NCBI GenBank assembly: GCA_013397075.1
Contig: VWZS01011031.1
Coordinates: forward strand, 124,001 to 188,000
From: Rhabdornis inornatus
Taxonomy: Eukaryota; Chordata; Aves; Passeriformes; Rhabdornithidae
DNA length: 64,000 nucleotides
Reading direction: 5' to 3'
Of the stretch, positions 62,869 to 64,000 are shown in pieces. How positions within the stretch are numbered: the stretch's first letter is position 1; each line of letters begins with the position of its first letter. The translations under genes were made by a program, and so were the position numbers. The notes under the pieces were generated by a model. It did not search any database and was not told the origin of the DNA. It saw only the letters and a program-made list of their open reading frames with translations.

Positions 62869-62896
62869 GGTTCCAATATTTTGGAACCAAAATATT
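62869..62896. repeat. Two overlapping, mutually exclusive inverted repeats
   Basis: Hairpin 1 has arms ggttccaa (62869-62876) and ttggaacc (62881-62888). Hairpin 2 has arms aatattttgg (62875-62884) and ccaaaatatt (62887-62896) with a 2 nt spacer. They share bases, so only one can form at a time. All arms are perfect. Confidence 0.85.
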
Positions 62897-64000
62897 TCCC
62901 TTTTCTCAGAACAGTTCTACACATCCCCAAGAAAATTTTCACAGGGAGCTGTCCCATTCTGTCAAATGTCATCGTACAGGCAAACAAACGTAAAACACAC
63001 GAAGGAAAAATTCTCAGCCAGGCCCTGCTGGTTGTTTCCATAAATCTCAGGTTCTGCCTTGCAAGTTTACTGGTGAAGTAAGGGCTGTGAAAAATTCTCC
63101 CTGGATTCAGTATTCCTGGGATGCTGGGGCTCTATATCTATGTCAGCTGACAGCTATTTTTTCCATTGAAACTTATCCACTTAGAACAGGAGCACTTTTA
63201 GTCCATGCTCTGCCAGCAGTCACAGCTATTTTAATCACCCTCTTTTGCCAATTCTGTATCCTGCACATTGTTTTGACATCCTCTTCAACCAGATCATGCA
63301 AGCAAACTGCTGCTTTCAAAGCACCCCTATCTGGAAGGTTGCTTCAAATTACAGAAGGCAGATCTGTTTATTAATATTTAAGATCTGTCACTGACTATGT
63401 CAGCCAGCCTGATGTCTCTACTGGGATCTTCACTGCACCAAGGAATGAACAAAGTAAAAAAACAAACAAAAGGGATTTGAGATCTCTAAATTGTTCTTTT
63501 TCCATGGCAACCTTCCTTGAAGACTAGAAGGCTGTTTAGAGGATATAGCTTAGTACTTTCCCAGCCTTTTTAGGCTTCCCAGGGAATGTTTCCCATTGAT
63601 GAAAACTTACTATCCCTTCAAGTGTCCATTCTTTCATGTTATGCAGGCTCATATTTTTAGCCTCAGACTTGCTGAGGAACAGCAGTACTACTAATGGAGC
63701 AAGCAGTGATCTTGAGTCTTTTTGGATCCCAAGAAGTGGCCTCTCCTCCAAGCATGGCAGCATTAGAGATGAGATTTCCAAGGATTCATAGCAAGACATC
63801 GGTCATGAGAATACTCTAGTAAATCCATACTTCAGTACCAACAAAGTAGCACAAACACTGGATTTTGTTTCATGAAACAGAGACACAGAAACAAACTTGT
63901 CTGGAGGCATTCCGTCCTTGGACCACCTCAGGTCTGTCCCACCGAGGTCTGTAACAACTGCTCCAAATGCAAAGTCTGCCTTTCTGTTCTCTTCCTCAAA

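Larger units (their letters stand above)
49585..64000 (+). other. SYNDIG1: SYNDIG1 intron 3 (5' part), no further exon seen
   Basis: At least 14.4 kb with no reading frame resembling the expected last exon (starting TNKAVAKGD in mammals). The intron therefore runs past the window. Inside are a 29 bp near-perfect palindrome (51605-51633), tandem cacatgt wording at about 52831-52850, a diverged CR1 tail (59250-59325), CTG-rich wording near 59925-59965 and overlapping inverted repeats at 62869-62896. Open frames near 54607-54999, 58837-59127 and 62695-63081 show no known domain. Confidence 0.7.

Noticed and set aside
62695..63081. Overlapping 128- and 92-codon open frames on opposite strands
   Set aside because: No recognisable domain on either strand; the overlap and the inverted repeats inside suggest noncoding DNA.

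Overview
The window looks like vertebrate nuclear DNA from a songbird-like (passerine) genome. It is gene-poor and AT-rich. It carries CR1 LINE 3' ends, a SINE with a tRNA-Ile-like head and a CR1-like tail (the TguSINE1 arrangement), and several solo-LTR-like blocks that I recall from passerine genomes. The one gene I can identify has spliced exons and a CpG-island promoter. The passerine placement is inference from repeat types and should be confirmed by alignment.

Layout. Positions 1 to about 30.6 kb are intergenic, with no recognisable coding exon. They hold retroviral LTR-like elements at 2625-3242, 9500-9785 and 17113-17452, a SINE at 12052-12175, CR1 pieces near 15.7, 15.8 and 21.1 kb, an unidentified roughly 105 bp repeat present twice (14071-14175 and 17780-17888), an A/C-only tract at 10025-10189 and a 20-N gap in poly-A at 6404-6423. 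A CpG island at about 30.64-31.66 kb, with a 96 bp CT tract and a consensus splice donor at 31286, is the likely promoter and 5' noncoding exon.

The gene is SYNDIG1 (synapse differentiation inducing 1, TMEM90B, a dispanin/CD225-family protein) on the + strand. Coding exons lie at 40759-41238 (residues 1-160) and 49447-49584 (residues 161-206). Both junctions are phase 0. The last coding exon (about 52 residues in mammalian orthologues) is not in the window and should lie beyond 64000. The introns are about 9.4 kb, 8.2 kb and more than 14.4 kb. Intron 1 holds two CR1 copies and a 25 bp palindrome centred on an AP-1 site. Intron 2 holds a 710 bp LTR and a G-quadruplex-capable (CAGGG)n/(AAGGG)n array. 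Intron 3 holds a 29 bp near-perfect palindrome and a pair of mutually exclusive hairpins.

Functionally there is a single story: a CpG-island promoter drives a neuronal membrane protein involved in AMPA-receptor synapse development, with two short upstream ORFs in the inferred 5' UTR. I found no operon, CRISPR array, toxin system or novel multigene system. The most interesting items are regulatory or structural DNA features and a probable assembly problem inside one LTR.
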